A stretch of DNA of 64,000 nucleotides. It comes from Campylobacterota bacterium (GTDB lineage: Bacteria; Campylobacterota; Campylobacteria; Campylobacterales; Arcobacteraceae). Below the pieces are notes generated by a model. That model made no database searches and was not told where the DNA came from. It saw nothing but the letters and a program-made list of their open reading frames with translations. The stretch lies in the NCBI GenBank assembly GCA_003643835.1, contig QMKX01000005.1, forward strand, positions 1-64,000. The letters run 5' to 3'. Numbering within the stretch: the stretch's first letter is position 1; every line of letters starts with the position of its first letter. This document shows, one piece after another, positions 27,781 to 36,856 of the stretch. The translations under genes and the position numbers were made by a program.

Positions 27781-28790
27781 TTTATAGTTTTGCCACCATA
27801 CATTGGGGTTATAGTGTGTGTTGTGTTTTTATAATCAACTGCCACTTTGTAGTTTTTTTCTCTTAGTGTTATAGTTTTATTTGGTGGTGTCAAGCCATAT
27901 ATATCAACAGCATTGGAGCTTAAAAATTTTTGTAAGTTTTGCTCTTGTAGATTTATATTTTGTTCGTCTTTTATAAATAATTCACATAAAAGTTGCAATG
28001 CAATTGGTGCCGTGAATACACCAGCAGCACAACCACAACACTCTTTTTTGTGTGTGGGGTGAGGTGCTGAATCGCTACCAAACATAACTTTTTTATTCCC
28101 GCTTGTGGCTAATTTTACCAATGCCTCTTTGTCTTCATATCTTTTAGCTATCGGTTTGCAAAACAGATGTGGGTCTAAAAACCCTCCAGCTACATCGTCA
28201 AGTGTGATTAGAAGATGATGAGCAGTTATCGTAGCATATAAATTATCGTATTTTTGGACTATTTTTGTGGCATCTTTGGTGGTAATATGCTCCATGATTA
28301 TATTGAGTTTTGGAAAATTTGTAGCAAGTTGTTCGTATATATCCATAAATTGTGATTCTCTATCCATCACAAATCCATCGGTCTCACCATGCACACACAA
28401 AGGTATATCAAGTTCGCTCATCACACTCAAGGTTGGTTCAAGTTCTTTTATATCAAAATTTGACACTCCTTGCTTGCTATTTGTTGTGATACCAGCTGGA
28501 TATAGTTTGATAGCTGTTATGTCGTTTTGAATATCTTTTAAAAATTTTGTATCATAATTTTGATAAAACAAAGTCATATATGGCTCAAAATTATTTCCAT
28601 CTATAGCTTCAAGCACCCTATTTTTATAGGACATTAACATTTGTTTGTTTGTGATAGGAGTTGATAAATTTGGCATTATCAACCCACCAGAAAAACTTTT
28701 CGCACTAAAAGGTGCTACGAGTTTGAGCATATCGTTATCTCTTAAGTGTAAGTGCATATCAAGCGGTTGATTTATAATTATATCTCTCAT
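27765..28790 (-). CDS. pyrC: dihydroorotase
   Basis: Third step of UMP synthesis. A 341-residue class II dihydroorotase with DMHLHLRD (metal ligands), IKLYPAGITTNS (carbamylated Lys), ITAHHLL and FGSDSAPH motifs. Its start overlaps the serS stop by 4 bases. Confidence 0.95.
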   Translation of the reverse strand: MRDIIINQPLDMHLHLRDNDMLKLVAPFSAKSFSGGLIMPNLSTPITNKQMLMSYKNRVLEAIDGNNFEPYMTLFYQNYDTKFLKDIQNDITAIKLYPAGITTNSKQGVSNFDIKELEPTLSVMSELDIPLCVHGETDGFVMDRESQFMDIYEQLATNFPKLNIIMEHITTKDATKIVQKYDNLYATITAHHLLITLDDVAGGFLDPHLFCKPIAKRYEDKEALVKLATSGNKKVMFGSDSAPHPTHKKECCGCAAGVFTAPIALQLLCELFIKDEQNINLQEQNLQKFLSSNAVDIYGLTPPNKTITLREKNYKVAVDYKNTTHTITPMYGGKTIKWSII

Positions 28791-30040
28791 AATCCACTCA
28801 TGTATGATTTTAAAACATTTGGTATATCAAATGTTCCGTCTTTATTTTGATAGTTTTCCATGATAGCCACTACACATCGTCCTACAGCTAATGCAGAGCC
28901 ATTTAAGGTGTGTGCGAGCATATTTTTTCCTCGTTCTTTGTATCGTATTTTTGCCCTTCTTGCTTGAAAATCTTTTGTACTTGATATTGAGCTTATCTCT
29001 GTGTATTTATGTTGTCCTGGTAGCCAAACCTCTATATCTATAGTTCTAGCAGCACTAAAACCCAAATCCCCACAACAAAGCTCTATTTTTTGGTGAGCTA
29101 AACCTAACGAACTTAAAATATCACTTGCGTTTTGAACCATCTTGTCAAACACTTTTGCCGATTGCTCTTGTGTGGTTATAGCTACTGTCTCTACTTTAGA
29201 AAACTGATGCAATCGTATCATACCTCTGGTATCCAATCCGGCGCTTCCTGCTTCTTTGCGAAAACAAGCAGTATTGGCAGTCATAAGTATAGGCAAATTT
29301 TTGATATCTATTATCTCTTCGGCATAAAGATTAGTAAGCGACACTTCGGCTGTAGGTATGAGATACAACTGTTCGCCGTCTATTTTAAACAAATCATCTT
29401 CAAATTTTGGTAGCTGACCTGTGCCATATAAAGCTTGTGAATTTGCGATATATGGCACTGACCACTCTATAAATCCTGCTTTTGTATTAAAATCTAAAAA
29501 ATAATTTATCAAAGCTCTTTCAAGTTTCGCTACTATCTCTTTAGTAGCAACGAAACGGCTTTTTGATATCTTGACCCCACGAACAAAATCAAGCTCCCCT
29601 GTCTTTTCGCCCATATCCCAGTGGTTAATTGGTTTAAAATCAAAAGATGGTATATCGCCCATTTGTTCTATAATTATATTGTCGTTTTCATCGACACCAT
29701 CTGGCACCATATCATCAGGTAGATTTGGTATATTTGATAGCATCTTGCTAAATTGTAGTTCTGCTTTTTTGACAATTTTTTCAATAGATAACTTTTGAGC
29801 TTTGAGGTCGTTTATCTCTATTTGTAGCTTGGTGGTATCTTTTTGCTCTCGTTTATAGTTGCCAAACTGTGAAGAGAGCTGATTTTGTGTCGCTTGCACT
29901 GCTTCCATATCCTGCCTGACTGCTTTGAGTTTCAAGCTTTGAGTTTGTAACTCTTTTAGAATGGTATCATCTATTTTGCGTTTTTGAAGTTTAGCTTGAC
30001 AATACTCAAAATCTTTTCGCAATAGCTTTATATCAATCAT
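28787..30040 (-). CDS. serS: seryl-tRNA synthetase
   Basis: Charges tRNA-Ser. 417 residues: an N-terminal long coiled-coil arm (residues ~25-100), then the class II catalytic domain with TAEVSLTNLYAEE, FRKEAGSAGLDTRGMIRLHQFSKVE (motif 2) and NGSALAVGR (motif 3). First gene of the serS-pyrC run; diverges from the beta-barrel gene at 30201. Confidence 0.96.
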   Translation of the reverse strand: MIDIKLLRKDFEYCQAKLQKRKIDDTILKELQTQSLKLKAVRQDMEAVQATQNQLSSQFGNYKREQKDTTKLQIEINDLKAQKLSIEKIVKKAELQFSKMLSNIPNLPDDMVPDGVDENDNIIIEQMGDIPSFDFKPINHWDMGEKTGELDFVRGVKISKSRFVATKEIVAKLERALINYFLDFNTKAGFIEWSVPYIANSQALYGTGQLPKFEDDLFKIDGEQLYLIPTAEVSLTNLYAEEIIDIKNLPILMTANTACFRKEAGSAGLDTRGMIRLHQFSKVETVAITTQEQSAKVFDKMVQNASDILSSLGLAHQKIELCCGDLGFSAARTIDIEVWLPGQHKYTEISSISSTKDFQARRAKIRYKERGKNMLAHTLNGSALAVGRCVVAIMENYQNKDGTFDIPNVLKSYMSGL

Positions 30041-30200
30041 GAAACCTCTTTTTGCTTATTATAACAAATCTATCTTAAACAAACAAATTTACGAAAATAT
30101 TGTATGTATGTGGTTTTTTATATTTTTGTGATATTATAAATAACATTTTTGTTTGATGATTAGAGCAAATAAAAATAAATTGATATAAAAAAGGAAAAAC

Positions 30201-30922
30201 ATGGAAAAAAGTTTAAAAAGATTTGGTGGATTATTGTTATCAGTAGTGGTATTGTTCATGCTTGTAGGCACAGAAGCTATGGCGAAAAAGAAAACAGTAA
30301 AATCATCAAAAAAATACAAAAAATCAAAAATGAATAGCAAAACCAAAGATGGTGTATATATGGGGGCAATTTAGCTTATGTAATGTTAGGCGATACTACT
30401 ACCAAGGCGGATTTTCCTGGACCTATACACTCAGAATCAACTATTAAGTCAAAAAATGCTTTCGGTGGTTCTATTGTCATAGGATTCAAAAAACATGACA
30501 TGGGTATGCGATTTGAGGCAGAGTATCTCACACATAAAAATGACGCCGGTAGTGCCGAAATAAAAATGGCAGGTATAGTAAACCTAACTGAAGATATGGA
30601 CGTAAATGGTGATAATATAAAAATATCAACGATATTTTTGAGTGCTTACAAACTTATAAAGATAGATAGACAAATATCTGGTGTCATAGGCGGCGGTGTA
30701 GGTAGCACCAAATATAAAGACAACGATGACTTAGATGAAAAAGCCACAAGTTTTCATATAAGCGGTGGTATAGAAAAACAGATTAATTCAAATTTCACAA
30801 TAGTAGGCATGATAAGACTTATCAAATATGGTGGCTACACTCCAACTGTTGCAGGTATTGAAGCTGATATTAGTTATGACTTAACTGCAGCATTGCAAGC
30901 CGGTATCAGATACCAGTTTTAG
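30201..30922 (+). pseudogene. outer-membrane beta-barrel protein with G-tract frameshift
   Basis: The first 57 codons encode a signal peptide (LLLSVVVLFMLVGTEAMA) and a Lys-rich linker and then hit TAG at 30372. With one more G in the G5 run at 30362-30366 the frame continues as YMGGNLAYVMLG directly into an open frame that ends at 30922. The joined protein has 240 residues, with YMGGNLAYVML as first barrel strand and AGIRYQF as last, ending in Phe. AAGGA lies 5 bases upstream of the ATG. The intact protein would be a small porin-like or OmpA-like barrel. The frameshift may be decay, on/off switching or a sequencing error. Confidence 0.75.
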
Positions 30923-30955
30923 CTCTAAACTTTGAGTAGCTTTTGCTCTTTTTTT
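30921..30955 (+). terminator. predicted intrinsic terminator
   Basis: AGCTC and GAGTAGCT can pair (one bulge) around an 8-base loop; a T-rich tract with seven Ts follows. It begins at the stop codon of the beta-barrel gene and would separate it from the mutS2 run. Confidence 0.45.
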
Positions 30956-30999
30956 GTTTGAATCGCTGAAATATAGCAAGTTTTATGATATTTTGATAT

Positions 31000-31005
31000 T
31001 ATAAT
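31000..31005 (+). promoter_or_regulatory. predicted -10 box for the mutS2 run
   Basis: TATAAT, 15 bases before the GTG start at 31021; AAGGAG lies between. No clear -35. Confidence 0.45.
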
Positions 31006-31020
31006 CAAAAAGGAGCTTAA

Positions 31021-31353
31021 GTGTTCGATGATATCAAGGTATTTTTAAAATCCCAACAAAGATTGCTTTTGAAGTTAGATATGTTTTTCGATGAAGCTAA
31101 CTTCGCTTTCGATGACGATGAGCTTGAAGATACCGAGCAAATGAGTTTAAACAAAGCAGATAAAATTGTTTCTAAAATTTTAGCTAATCTTAAAGATAAT
31201 TTAAATTGTGATATAAAAAAATACAGCGCAACACCAATATATCATAAACTAATTTTCACAATTTTATACAAAAAAGACCAAGATAGTTTCAAACAAACAT
31301 TTGAGATAACCATATCGAACAATAGTTTTGAGTTAAAAGAACTTGAAAACTGA
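31021..31353 (+). CDS. unknown 110-residue protein upstream of mutS2
   Basis: A cytoplasmic acidic protein with a helical N-terminal half containing an acidic patch (DEANFAFDDDELEDTEQ) and a beta-like C-terminal half (KLIFTILYKKDQDSF). No family recognised. The GTG start is supported by AAGGAG 6-7 bases upstream. It overlaps mutS2 by 11 bases and is therefore probably coupled to it. Confidence 0.7.
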   Translation: MFDDIKVFLKSQQRLLLKLDMFFDEANFAFDDDELEDTEQMSLNKADKIVSKILANLKDNLNCDIKKYSATPIYHKLIFTILYKKDQDSFKQTFEITISNNSFELKELEN

Positions 31354-33547
31354 TATTTTTGATAAACTTGATATAAAAAACTATATCAACAATCTGCAAA
31401 AACTTTTTGCGAGAGAAAAGTCTGTTGATATAGGTGGCGATATTCAAACTCACTACAAACTTATCAAACAAATAAGCGAATATGAATTTAAGCCCGCTAA
31501 AACAGTAACCAATCTTGACGATAGTTTGAAAAGGCTTGAAAAAAAGGCTAACATAGGCTTGATTTATATTTATGAGTTTGTCAAGATTATAGAGTATTTT
31601 GATTATCTTAAAAGCTTCAATACAAAAAATGAACTCAAACAGTGGTTAGATAAAATTATTATTTTAAGCAACATTTATGATATTGTCGCTATGTTTGACA
31701 ACAAAGGCCAAATCAAACAAAACAAAAACGAAGATTTAGATGCAATAAACCACGAAATAAAAATACTAAAAAACAAACAAAAAGAGATATTGTCTTATAT
31801 AGCATCTAAAAAAAGCATAAGCATATATATGGTTGACAGGAGTTTGTATCTTGTTCATGGTGTGCAGTGCCTTATGGTGCGAGGTGGATTTAGTAAAGTT
31901 ATAAAAGCTAAAGTTATAGACAGAACAGCAGCTGGATTTTTTTATATTTTGCCAAAAGAGGTGCAAAATATCAACATAACGCTTGACGACACTATAGAGG
32001 AAAAAGAGCAGATATTATATCAAATATGCAAAGATATATCAATAAAATTTTTTGAAAATTTAGAGTTTTTAACCTATATCAACAAAGAGTTTGACAGATT
32101 TGACCACTATATATCGAGAGTTTTGTTCGCAAAATCAAACAATTCGTTGTTTATATTGCCCCAACATACAAAAAACCAACAACTCATAAACTTCAAACAT
32201 CCTGCTTTAAATAACCCAACTGCTATAGATATAAAGTTAGATAAAAATATCATAATCATCACAGGTGTAAATGCAGGTGGCAAAACTATGCTTCTAAAAT
32301 CAATACTTAGTGCTGTTGTTTTATCTAAACATCTTATACCATACCAGTGTCATAGTAGTAGTGTCATAGGTGAATTTAAACACATTCGCACAGTGCTTGA
32401 TGACCCGCAAGATGTGAAAAATGACATATCTACTTTTGCTGGCCGTATGCTACACTTTTCAAAACTTCTCAAACTTCAAAATAGTCTTATAGGTGTTGAT
32501 GAGATAGAGTTAGGAACAGACAGCGATGAAGCATCTGCTTTGTTTAAAGTGCTTTTAGATAAACTTGAACACTCAAACAACAAAATAATAGTCACAACTC
32601 ATCACAAACGACTTGCTCAACTTATGGCGAAAAATCCCCAAACAAAACTAATAGCAGCTATATACGATGAAAAAAACCAAATACCTACATATAAATTTCT
32701 TGATGGCACGATAGGTAAGTCGTATGCGTTTGAAACAGCTTTGCGATACCACATACCACAATACTTGGTTCAAGAAGCAATAAAAATATATGGCAGCGAC
32801 AAAGAAAATTTAAATACACTGATAACAAAAAGTGAAAATTTGCAGTTGCAAAAACAACAACAAGTGAATAACCTTCAAGACGAGATAAATAAATACAAAA
32901 AACTCAACCAAGATACCACAAGCAAACATCAAGATATGGACGATGAATTAGCTCAAGAGAAACAAAAATTAAGCCAAAAATACCACGATATTATAGATAA
33001 ACTGAAGTTAATATCAAAAAATTCAACACAAGCAAATATACATCAAGCTATAAATGAAGCTCAAAAAAATCATAAAGATATAAATAGAAAAATATTTTCT
33101 AAAAAAATTGATTTTGATATAGGACAAAGAGTAAAATATGGTAATATAAAAGGAAAGATAATCTCACTAAAAGGTAAAAAGGTAAAAATTTTGTGTGATA
33201 GTGGTATCAATATGACTATAGATACAAATAAGCTTATTTTATATAACACACCTTATATCAAACCAAAAAAACAACAAATAGTATTTAATATCCAAAAACC
33301 AAAAACAGGTTTTGTTAAACTTGATCTGCACGGACAAAGAGCAGACGAAGCTACTGCAAACTTGGACAAGTTTTTAAGTGATAGCTTGTTAAATGGTTTT
33401 GAACAAGTGCTGGTGTATCATGGTATAGGAGAGGGCAAGTTATCTAAAGTAGTCAAGGAGTTTCTTTGTATTCACCCAAAAGTTGTAAATTTTAGTGATG
33501 CTCCTCAACATCTTGGCGGATATGGCGCTAAAATTGTGGAGTTTTAA
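31343..33547 (+). CDS. mutS2: MutS2 family ATPase / Smr endonuclease
   Basis: A 734-residue protein. The P-loop is GVNAGGKT at about 308-315, followed by STFAGRMLHFSKLL and a Walker B-like region (LIGVDEIELGTDSDEAS). A Lys/Gln-rich coiled coil covers about 495-585, and the C-terminal Smr nuclease domain has LDLHGQRADEA and VYHGIGEGKL. MutS2 limits recombination and, in some species, rescues collided ribosomes. Start at TTG within the overlap. The next gene, hypA, starts 1 base after its stop. Confidence 0.93.
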   Translation: MKTDIFDKLDIKNYINNLQKLFAREKSVDIGGDIQTHYKLIKQISEYEFKPAKTVTNLDDSLKRLEKKANIGLIYIYEFVKIIEYFDYLKSFNTKNELKQWLDKIIILSNIYDIVAMFDNKGQIKQNKNEDLDAINHEIKILKNKQKEILSYIASKKSISIYMVDRSLYLVHGVQCLMVRGGFSKVIKAKVIDRTAAGFFYILPKEVQNINITLDDTIEEKEQILYQICKDISIKFFENLEFLTYINKEFDRFDHYISRVLFAKSNNSLFILPQHTKNQQLINFKHPALNNPTAIDIKLDKNIIIITGVNAGGKTMLLKSILSAVVLSKHLIPYQCHSSSVIGEFKHIRTVLDDPQDVKNDISTFAGRMLHFSKLLKLQNSLIGVDEIELGTDSDEASALFKVLLDKLEHSNNKIIVTTHHKRLAQLMAKNPQTKLIAAIYDEKNQIPTYKFLDGTIGKSYAFETALRYHIPQYLVQEAIKIYGSDKENLNTLITKSENLQLQKQQQVNNLQDEINKYKKLNQDTTSKHQDMDDELAQEKQKLSQKYHDIIDKLKLISKNSTQANIHQAINEAQKNHKDINRKIFSKKIDFDIGQRVKYGNIKGKIISLKGKKVKILCDSGINMTIDTNKLILYNTPYIKPKKQQIVFNIQKPKTGFVKLDLHGQRADEATANLDKFLSDSLLNGFEQVLVYHGIGEGKLSKVVKEFLCIHPKVVNFSDAPQHLGGYGAKIVEF

Positions 33548-33548
33548 T

Positions 33549-33890
33549 ATGCATGAGTATAGTATAGTCCAGTCTTTGCTTGATAGTTGCGAAGATGTAG
33601 CAAGAAAAAATGATGCCAAAAAAGTGTCAGTAGTTCACATCAAAATAGGTGTAAATTCTGGTGTAGAACCGCAACTTTTACGCACTGCTTTTGATACATT
33701 TAAAATTGACACTATGTGCAAAAATGCTTTATTGAAAATAAAATTACAAAAGATAAAGGTTTTTTGTAGTAGTTGCCAAAAAGAGAGTTTGCTTAAAAAA
33801 TTTGAATATATTTGCCCTATTTGTAAAAGCAATAAAATAAAAGTGACCGATGGTGAAGAGTTGTATTTAATGAGAGTTGAGATAGAATAA
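33549..33890 (+). CDS. hypA: hydrogenase/urease nickel incorporation protein HypA
   Basis: 113 residues beginning MHEYSIVQSLL; the His2-Glu3 pair is the nickel site. The zinc ribbon is CSSC and CPIC. HypA delivers Ni to [NiFe]-hydrogenase (and urease). No other hyp or hydrogenase gene lies in the window. The upstream in-frame extension into mutS2 is rejected because MHEYS is the conserved start. Confidence 0.95.
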   Translation: MHEYSIVQSLLDSCEDVARKNDAKKVSVVHIKIGVNSGVEPQLLRTAFDTFKIDTMCKNALLKIKLQKIKVFCSSCQKESLLKKFEYICPICKSNKIKVTDGEELYLMRVEIE

Positions 33891-33968
33891 GGCACGCTCT
33901 CAATGAATAACTCAAAATTAAAGAAGTGCACTTAAGAATAAAAAGATAAAATACAAAAAAGGAAAAAT

Positions 33969-36107
33969 ATGCCAAAAATTTGTGATATAGAATTTGAAAA
34001 CTCAAGTGAAATATATAAGTTTGATATGGTCGCAAGACAATCAAATGGTTCGGTTTTGTGTAGTGTAGGCGATGCCGTGATGATGTCAACCGTAGTGTGC
34101 GAAACAAACAAAAACACAGATGAAATGTTTTTGCCACTTACTGTTCAGTATATTGAAAAAACTTATGCAAATGCCAAGATAAACGGTGGATTTTTCAAAA
34201 GAGAGGGAAAGCCAAGTGATTTTGAAACCTTAACTTCAAGGCTGATAGATAGAAGCTTAAGGCCACTTTTTCCAGATGGTTTTAGCTATCCTACTACTAT
34301 TACTGTATTGGTTTTAAGTGTTGATAGTGAAGTTGATTTACAAGCTATGGCAGTCAATTGTGCTAGTGCTTCTTTGTTTTATTCTGATTTGCCAATAACA
34401 AAGCCAGTTTGTGCTGTAAGAATTGGCAAAATAGATAGCAATCTTGTAGTAAACCCAACCATATCACAACAAAAAAACTCAACAATAAATCTTTTTTTGT
34501 CTGGTGTAAACACAGAACTAATATGCTTAGAGATGGCATCAAACTCTACAAACATAAGTGGCGAACACTTTACAAATGAAATAGCAGAAAATGACCTGCT
34601 CGATGCTATTGGTTTAGGTTTAGATGCTATAAAACAAAAATCAACAAAATATTATGATAATTTTAACACTATAGCAAAAACTACTTTGGTACTTAAGCTA
34701 AAAGAAGATAAAATTGATACTGAAATTTTTAACTATATTGAAAATAGATTTAAAAACGATATTAAAAATGCTGTTAAGTATTTATGCAAAAGTGAAAGAT
34801 CCAACGAATTAAACATAGTTATGTCAAAAGTAAAAGAGGATGAGTTTATAATAAAAAGCAATATAAATGAAAATATGGTTGAAAACATTGTCATATCAAT
34901 CAAACGACAAATTGTTCGCGATATGATATTGTTTGAAAATATAAGAGCAGACGGTAGAACACTAGATGAGATTAGGCCAATAACAATAGATATAAATATT
35001 TTGCCATCTGCTCATAGTAGTTGTCTATTTACCAGAGGACAAACTCAAAGTTTATCTACTGTTACTATAGCCGATGCAAAAGATGCTCAAATGTTTGAGA
35101 CTATAACAAGCAAATCACCATCATATGAAAAATTTATGCTGCATTATAATTTTCCGGGTTTTAGTGTAGGCGAAGCAAAACCAATTATGGGTGTAAGTCG
35201 CAGAGAATTAGGGCATGGTAATTTAGCCAAAAGAGCGATATTGCCTACAATAAATGCAAGCTTCACAGACACGATAAGAGTAGTATCAGAAATACTTGAA
35301 TCAAACGGCAGTTCATCTATGGCGACAGTTTGTGCTGGGTCTTTAGCTATCAAAGCTGCAAATATACCTGCAACATCGCTTGTAGCTGGTGTTGCTATGG
35401 GTGCTATTATCCAAGATGACAAACTTGCTGTCTTGACTGATATTACTGGACTTGAGGACCACGATGGAGATATTGATTTCAAAATAGCTGGCACAAAAAA
35501 TGGCATAACCGCTATGCAGATGGATATCAAATTAGGTGGTATTAAATATGAATTGCTCACAAAGGCACTCTTGAAAGCTAAACAGGCAAGAGTAGAAATA
35601 CTCGATATTATGACAGATGCTTCAGTTGATATCACTCCAAGCGATGCACTTCCAGTTTCTCACAAATTTCAAATAGACTCATCTATGATCAAGGTAGTTA
35701 TCGGCAAAGCCGGAACCACAATCAAAAAAATAATCGACGATTTTGATATATCTATTGATATAGATAGAGACACTGGGTCAATACTGCTAAAAAGCACAGA
35801 CCAAGAAAATATAACACAAGCCGAAAATTATATAATGTCATTGGTTAAAAACCAAAAACCAAGCTTGGATTTCAACCAATTGTATAAAGTAGATGATGTA
35901 TTTATAGGCAAAGTTGAAAGGATTGTTGATTTTGGAGCATTTATCTCTATGCCGCATGATGGCGATGGTCTTTTGCATATATCAAAAATTGCAAAATATC
36001 GCCTCAAAGATATTCACGATGTGTTAAATGAAGGTGATATGATAGAGGTGGTTATAATCAAAGTCTCAAAAGACAAAATTGAGCTAAAAATGAAGGAACT
36101 TTTATGA
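33969..36107 (+). CDS. pnp: polyribonucleotide nucleotidyltransferase
   Basis: 3'-5' phosphorolytic exoribonuclease of the RNA degradosome. 712 residues: two RNase PH-like domains (FETLTSRLIDRSLRPLFPDGF; SSMATVCAGSLAIKAANIPA), a KH domain (about 560-620, VVIGKAGTTIKKI) and an S1 domain (about 635-712, GKVERIVDFGAFISM). GGAAA lies upstream of the ATG. Its stop overlaps the next gene as ATGA. Confidence 0.96.
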   Translation: MPKICDIEFENSSEIYKFDMVARQSNGSVLCSVGDAVMMSTVVCETNKNTDEMFLPLTVQYIEKTYANAKINGGFFKREGKPSDFETLTSRLIDRSLRPLFPDGFSYPTTITVLVLSVDSEVDLQAMAVNCASASLFYSDLPITKPVCAVRIGKIDSNLVVNPTISQQKNSTINLFLSGVNTELICLEMASNSTNISGEHFTNEIAENDLLDAIGLGLDAIKQKSTKYYDNFNTIAKTTLVLKLKEDKIDTEIFNYIENRFKNDIKNAVKYLCKSERSNELNIVMSKVKEDEFIIKSNINENMVENIVISIKRQIVRDMILFENIRADGRTLDEIRPITIDINILPSAHSSCLFTRGQTQSLSTVTIADAKDAQMFETITSKSPSYEKFMLHYNFPGFSVGEAKPIMGVSRRELGHGNLAKRAILPTINASFTDTIRVVSEILESNGSSSMATVCAGSLAIKAANIPATSLVAGVAMGAIIQDDKLAVLTDITGLEDHDGDIDFKIAGTKNGITAMQMDIKLGGIKYELLTKALLKAKQARVEILDIMTDASVDITPSDALPVSHKFQIDSSMIKVVIGKAGTTIKKIIDDFDISIDIDRDTGSILLKSTDQENITQAENYIMSLVKNQKPSLDFNQLYKVDDVFIGKVERIVDFGAFISMPHDGDGLLHISKIAKYRLKDIHDVLNEGDMIEVVIIKVSKDKIELKMKELL

Positions 36108-36856
36108 AACTTGTCTTGACAATATTTTTTTTTGTTGTTGTTTTATATGCCGAACAAAATATCACAACTAAAAATAGTCAAATCGCCACACAAGGTGCTC
36201 CTACAGAGATATTTGATGTAAGCAAAAACTATGCATATATCAAAACACAAAATATCAAAATAGGCACCTCTGGTATCATAGTTCATACATTTAAAGATGG
36301 CGATGAAGTTATATTGGCTAAAGCAATAGTTATATCAAAAGAAGTTGGCAAAACAAAAATATCTATAAAAAAATTTGACACACTAAAAAATAACTCAGTA
36401 GCAACTACAAAAAAAGAACCATCAATTGGTGATATATTTGTTCCAAATCATCTATACTCAAATGCCATAATTATAGCTCCGGATATGCAAACATACAAAC
36501 AAATAAAAGAGCAACACTCTTATGCCCATTTTTTGAGTAGCGATATTTTTGCTTCTGTTTTGAAAATTGACAACAACCCAACCCCACAAAAAAAAGATAT
36601 ACAAAAATTTTGTTTTGACAATTTTGTTGCTATAGTTTATTTATACACTCAAAATAATCTATACAAAATAGATGTAAATAGTTTTAAAATACTGCAAAAA
36701 TACCAACTAAAAACAGAAAAATCCAATACTATTTTACCATTTTATTCACTTGTAGAGGATATAAAAAAGGGTCTTTTTAGTTGGTTTAGTGACAATGATA
36801 TTGGTGATTATGATAAATATTATACCAGACTTATTGGTGTAAAATATGATAACTAA
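36104..36856 (+). CDS. PgbA N-terminal-domain protein
   Basis: A 250-residue secreted protein with a signal peptide (LTIFFFVVVLYA). The pattern IGTSGIIVHTF, IVISKEVGKTKISI, LYSNAIIIAPDMQTYKQI and TPQKKDIQKFCFDNFVAIVYL matches the domain at the N-terminus of Helicobacter plasminogen-binding protein PgbA, common in Campylobacterota. It lacks the Lys-rich plasminogen-binding tail, so host binding is not implied. It overlaps pnp by 4 bases and glcD by 11. Confidence 0.75.
   Translation: MKLVLTIFFFVVVLYAEQNITTKNSQIATQGAPTEIFDVSKNYAYIKTQNIKIGTSGIIVHTFKDGDEVILAKAIVISKEVGKTKISIKKFDTLKNNSVATTKKEPSIGDIFVPNHLYSNAIIIAPDMQTYKQIKEQHSYAHFLSSDIFASVLKIDNNPTPQKKDIQKFCFDNFVAIVYLYTQNNLYKIDVNSFKILQKYQLKTEKSNTILPFYSLVEDIKKGLFSWFSDNDIGDYDKYYTRLIGVKYDN

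Noticed and set aside
33495-33548. Extended start of HypA inside mutS2
   Set aside because: HypA requires MHE at the extreme N-terminus because His2 binds nickel; the ATG at 33549 provides it.
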